From: Bacteroides sp.
Lineage (GTDB): Bacteria; Bacteroidota; Bacteroidia; Bacteroidales; Muribaculaceae
DNA length: 6,878 nt
Reading direction: 5' to 3'
NCBI GenBank assembly: GCA_014801735.1
Contig: JAAVDO010000014.1
Coordinates: 1 to 6,878, forward strand
Below the pieces are notes generated by a model. It was not told where the DNA came from and did not search any database. It saw only the letters and a list, made by a program, of their open reading frames with translations. This document shows, one piece after another, positions 5,987 through 6,878 of the stretch. Made by a program: the position numbers and the translations under genes. Within the stretch, counting starts at the first letter, position 1. Each line of letters starts with the position of its first letter.

Positions 5987-6441
5987 TCATCGACCGAATG
6001 GGAGATAAATCGTGGCCTGACGAACAGATTTGGTGGAATCTTTCTCTCCTGCCAGACGGAAAAACTCATCACCCAAAACAGGCTTGGAGGAGTCGCCGAC
6101 ACGCAGATAATAGCGACCGTCGCTTGTGGAAGCCAATGAATAGGCATTACGATGAATTGAGAGACGAAGAAACTCACCACCATTATCTGCCGCAATAACC
6201 TCGGCATAAGCCGAGACATTCACGGTTTTACCGGCTATTTCATTCAACAGTTTGACATCCAAATCTTCAGGAATACGTTGATCGGCATACGGCAATTCTT
6301 CATTATCCTCAATCCCGAAATCAATCACGCCCCCTGTGCATTGGCAAAACCAACACAATCCTTGGCAATTTCCTTGAAGTTAGCTTTCGGACCATGAATT
6401 GCTCTTAAAGACTTCTTGTCGTATAAACTATTTTCTCTCAT
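5987..6441 (-). pseudogene. AlbA_2 (Schlafen-like) gene, frameshifted in a G run and truncated
   Basis: ATG 6441 starts MRENSLYDKKSLRAIHGPKA, then KEIAKDCVGFANAQG, the AlbA_2 core where FANAQGG is expected. The run of five G (plus-strand C at 6330-6334) is one short of what the family reading needs, so the frame hits TGA at 6327-6325. In the shifted frame the domain continues perfectly: GVIDFGIEDNEELPYADQRI, TVNVSAYAEVIAADNGGEFL and YYLRVGDSSKPVLGDEFFRL, up to a TGA at 5989-5987. Intact relatives, as I recall them, carry a further ATPase-like and winged-helix region of several hundred residues; here everything after about residue 130 is absent. The end lies within ten bases of the intron fragment, so a rearrangement removed the 3' part. 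A second frame change near TIYLPFGR is possible. The product would have been a cytoplasmic nucleic-acid-binding protein, perhaps a regulator. Confidence 0.72.
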
Positions 6442-6449
6442 TTAGACTG

Positions 6450-6457
6450 CAAAGATA
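6450..6457 (-). promoter_or_regulatory. possible -7 box for the right AlbA_2 gene
   Basis: On the minus strand TATCTTTG lies 8 bases before the ATG at 6441 and matches TAnnTTTG. I see no good TTTG 19-21 bases further upstream. With transcription starting about 5-7 bases after the box, the message would be almost leaderless. This is a weaker match than the other promoters in the window. Confidence 0.4.
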
Positions 6458-6518
6458 CGAAAACTATTCCATATTAAGCCTATAATGAGTCACATAACCC
6501 CAACTCTGAGAGGCGAAA

Positions 6519-6578
6519 CTGCTATAGCATAACAGTCAGTAGCAAGCGAACATTTTGACTGTTGGATTATGCCAGCAG
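6519..6578. repeat. large imperfect inverted repeat
   Basis: CTGCT, GCATAA and CAGTCA on the left (6519-6538) are matched in reverse complement by TGACTG, TTATGC and AGCAG on the right (6556-6578), with a 3-4 base offset in one arm and a loop of about 17 bases. The stop codon of the minus-strand frame ending at 6567 lies inside it. It may be a terminator for that frame or part of a mobile-element end; there is no long T run. Confidence 0.5.
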
Positions 6579-6704
6579 TAATGTTTCGTCAGCCACACTG
6601 TTACTCACCGCATCATCATGGTTTAAGAAAGTGATAAACAACGGCTTTTGCGACAGACACGGTTTGCATGTTGGTTTACTCGGATCAATGTAAAAAGAAG
6701 GTTG
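6567..6704 (-). pseudogene. possible 3' remnant of a minus-strand gene next to the IS
   Basis: An open stretch of 45 codons reads YIDPSKPTCKPCLSQKPLFI, then TFLNHDDAVSNSVADETLLL, ending at TAA 6569-6567. Upstream it meets a TAA in sequence that probably belongs to the insertion sequence, so an older gene may have been cut by the IS. The CKPC pair is suggestive, but I do not recognise the protein, and chance is possible at this length. Confidence 0.3.
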
Positions 6705-6734
6705 TTAAAATCAAGACAAAGTTAATTAACTTTG
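6701..6734 (+). promoter_or_regulatory. promoter-like sequence of the IS transposase
   Basis: TAACTTTG at 6727-6734 matches the -7 box. GTTG at 6701-6704 lies 22 bases upstream, close to but not the best form of the -33 element. The ATG follows only 4 bases later, so the transcript would be nearly leaderless. Confidence 0.4.
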
Positions 6735-6738
6735 CTTT

Positions 6739-6878
6739 ATGAAACAATGGCAAGTACTTAAAACTATATTTCCGGAGGTTATCACGGAAAATTTTGAGTT
6801 TGTGGATTACCAGGAGTCTCCGGAGCGTCTTGACTACTGGCTTGAAGAACGCGGTTATATGTCCCGAGAAGATTATAA
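6739..6878 (+). CDS. ISAon1-type transposase N-terminal region protein (partial)
   Basis: The frame opens at ATG 6739 and is still open after 46 residues at the window edge: MKQWQVLKTIFPEVITENFE, then FVDYQESPERLDYWLEERGY and MSREDY. From memory this matches the short first protein of Bacteroidota insertion sequences of the ISAon1 group (ISL3-like). That protein precedes the main DDE transposase and has a FEFVDY...LDYWL.ER..MSREDY pattern. Its job is probably in recognising the element's ends. The left end of the IS should lie shortly upstream, somewhere near 6680-6710, but I cannot define the terminal repeat without the other end. A TAnnTTTG box sits just before the start codon. Confidence 0.65.
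   Translation, partial: MKQWQVLKTIFPEVITENFEFVDYQESPERLDYWLEERGYMSREDY

Noticed and set aside
5854..6219. Minus-strand 121-codon frame
   Set aside because: It crosses the intron stub and the AlbA_2 remnant in a frame that does not match the family, except perhaps for a short part near 5990-6040 where a second frameshift is possible.
407..6441. An intact multi-gene defence system
   Set aside because: Only two large genes are intact, they are divergent, and the potential partners are broken.
1..6878. CRISPR array, tRNA or rRNA genes
   Set aside because: I saw no regularly spaced identical repeats with unique spacers, no cloverleaf with a T-loop GTTCGA and no rRNA-like stretches. The 33-base repeats at 3468-3545 are tandem and degenerate, not CRISPR.

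Overview
The window looks like a stretch of Bacteroidales genome (Bacteroides, Parabacteroides or a relative). The main evidence is promoter architecture. Both intact large genes are preceded by the Bacteroidota-type promoter (TTTG, a 19-20 nt spacer, then TAnnTTTG), and neither has an obvious Shine-Dalgarno. The gene families fit too: an AAA_14/DUF4143 ATPase, an ISAon1-type transposase, and AlbA_2 (Schlafen-like) proteins. All family assignments are by reading and memory; no database was searched.

Layout. Bases 1-406 are mostly degenerate: a possible 3' end of a plus-strand gene, then sequence I cannot assign. From 407 to 2991 there is a minus-strand series read right to left. It starts with an intact 645-residue DUF262-DUF1524 protein (GmrSD-type nuclease architecture) that carries an extra C-terminal helix-turn-helix-like tail. 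Next comes an AlbA_2-type gene with an internal deletion and frameshift, then a short broken gene resembling part of SWIM zinc-finger-type proteins. A 586-base divergent intergenic region (2992-3577) holds one promoter for each direction. It also holds a 33-base-phased direct repeat lying on the rightward promoter. Bases 3578-4846 encode an intact AAA_14/DUF4143 ATPase.

Bases 4831-5307 are a GC-richer reading frame interrupted by an in-frame TAG, followed by a strong hairpin terminator. Bases 5452-5864 hold a minus-strand row of three very small membrane proteins; the first lacks its 5' end at a group II intron boundary. Bases 5865-5980 are the 5' end of a group II intron domain I, cut off abruptly. 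Directly beyond it is a second AlbA_2-type gene (5987-6441, minus strand), frameshifted in a short G run. The right end has a large imperfect inverted repeat, a possible truncated minus-strand frame, and the start of an ISAon1-type insertion sequence that runs out of the window.

Interpretation. This is an accessory region where conflict and mobile genes have accumulated and decayed. Only the DUF262-DUF1524 protein and the AAA_14 ATPase are convincingly intact large genes. The former may once have worked with the two broken genes downstream, since all three are co-directional. I do not see a complete new multi-gene system. The most distinctive features are the nuclease with its DNA-binding-like tail, the 33-base repeat on the ATPase promoter, the small-membrane-protein row, and the intron fragment fused to an AlbA_2 remnant.
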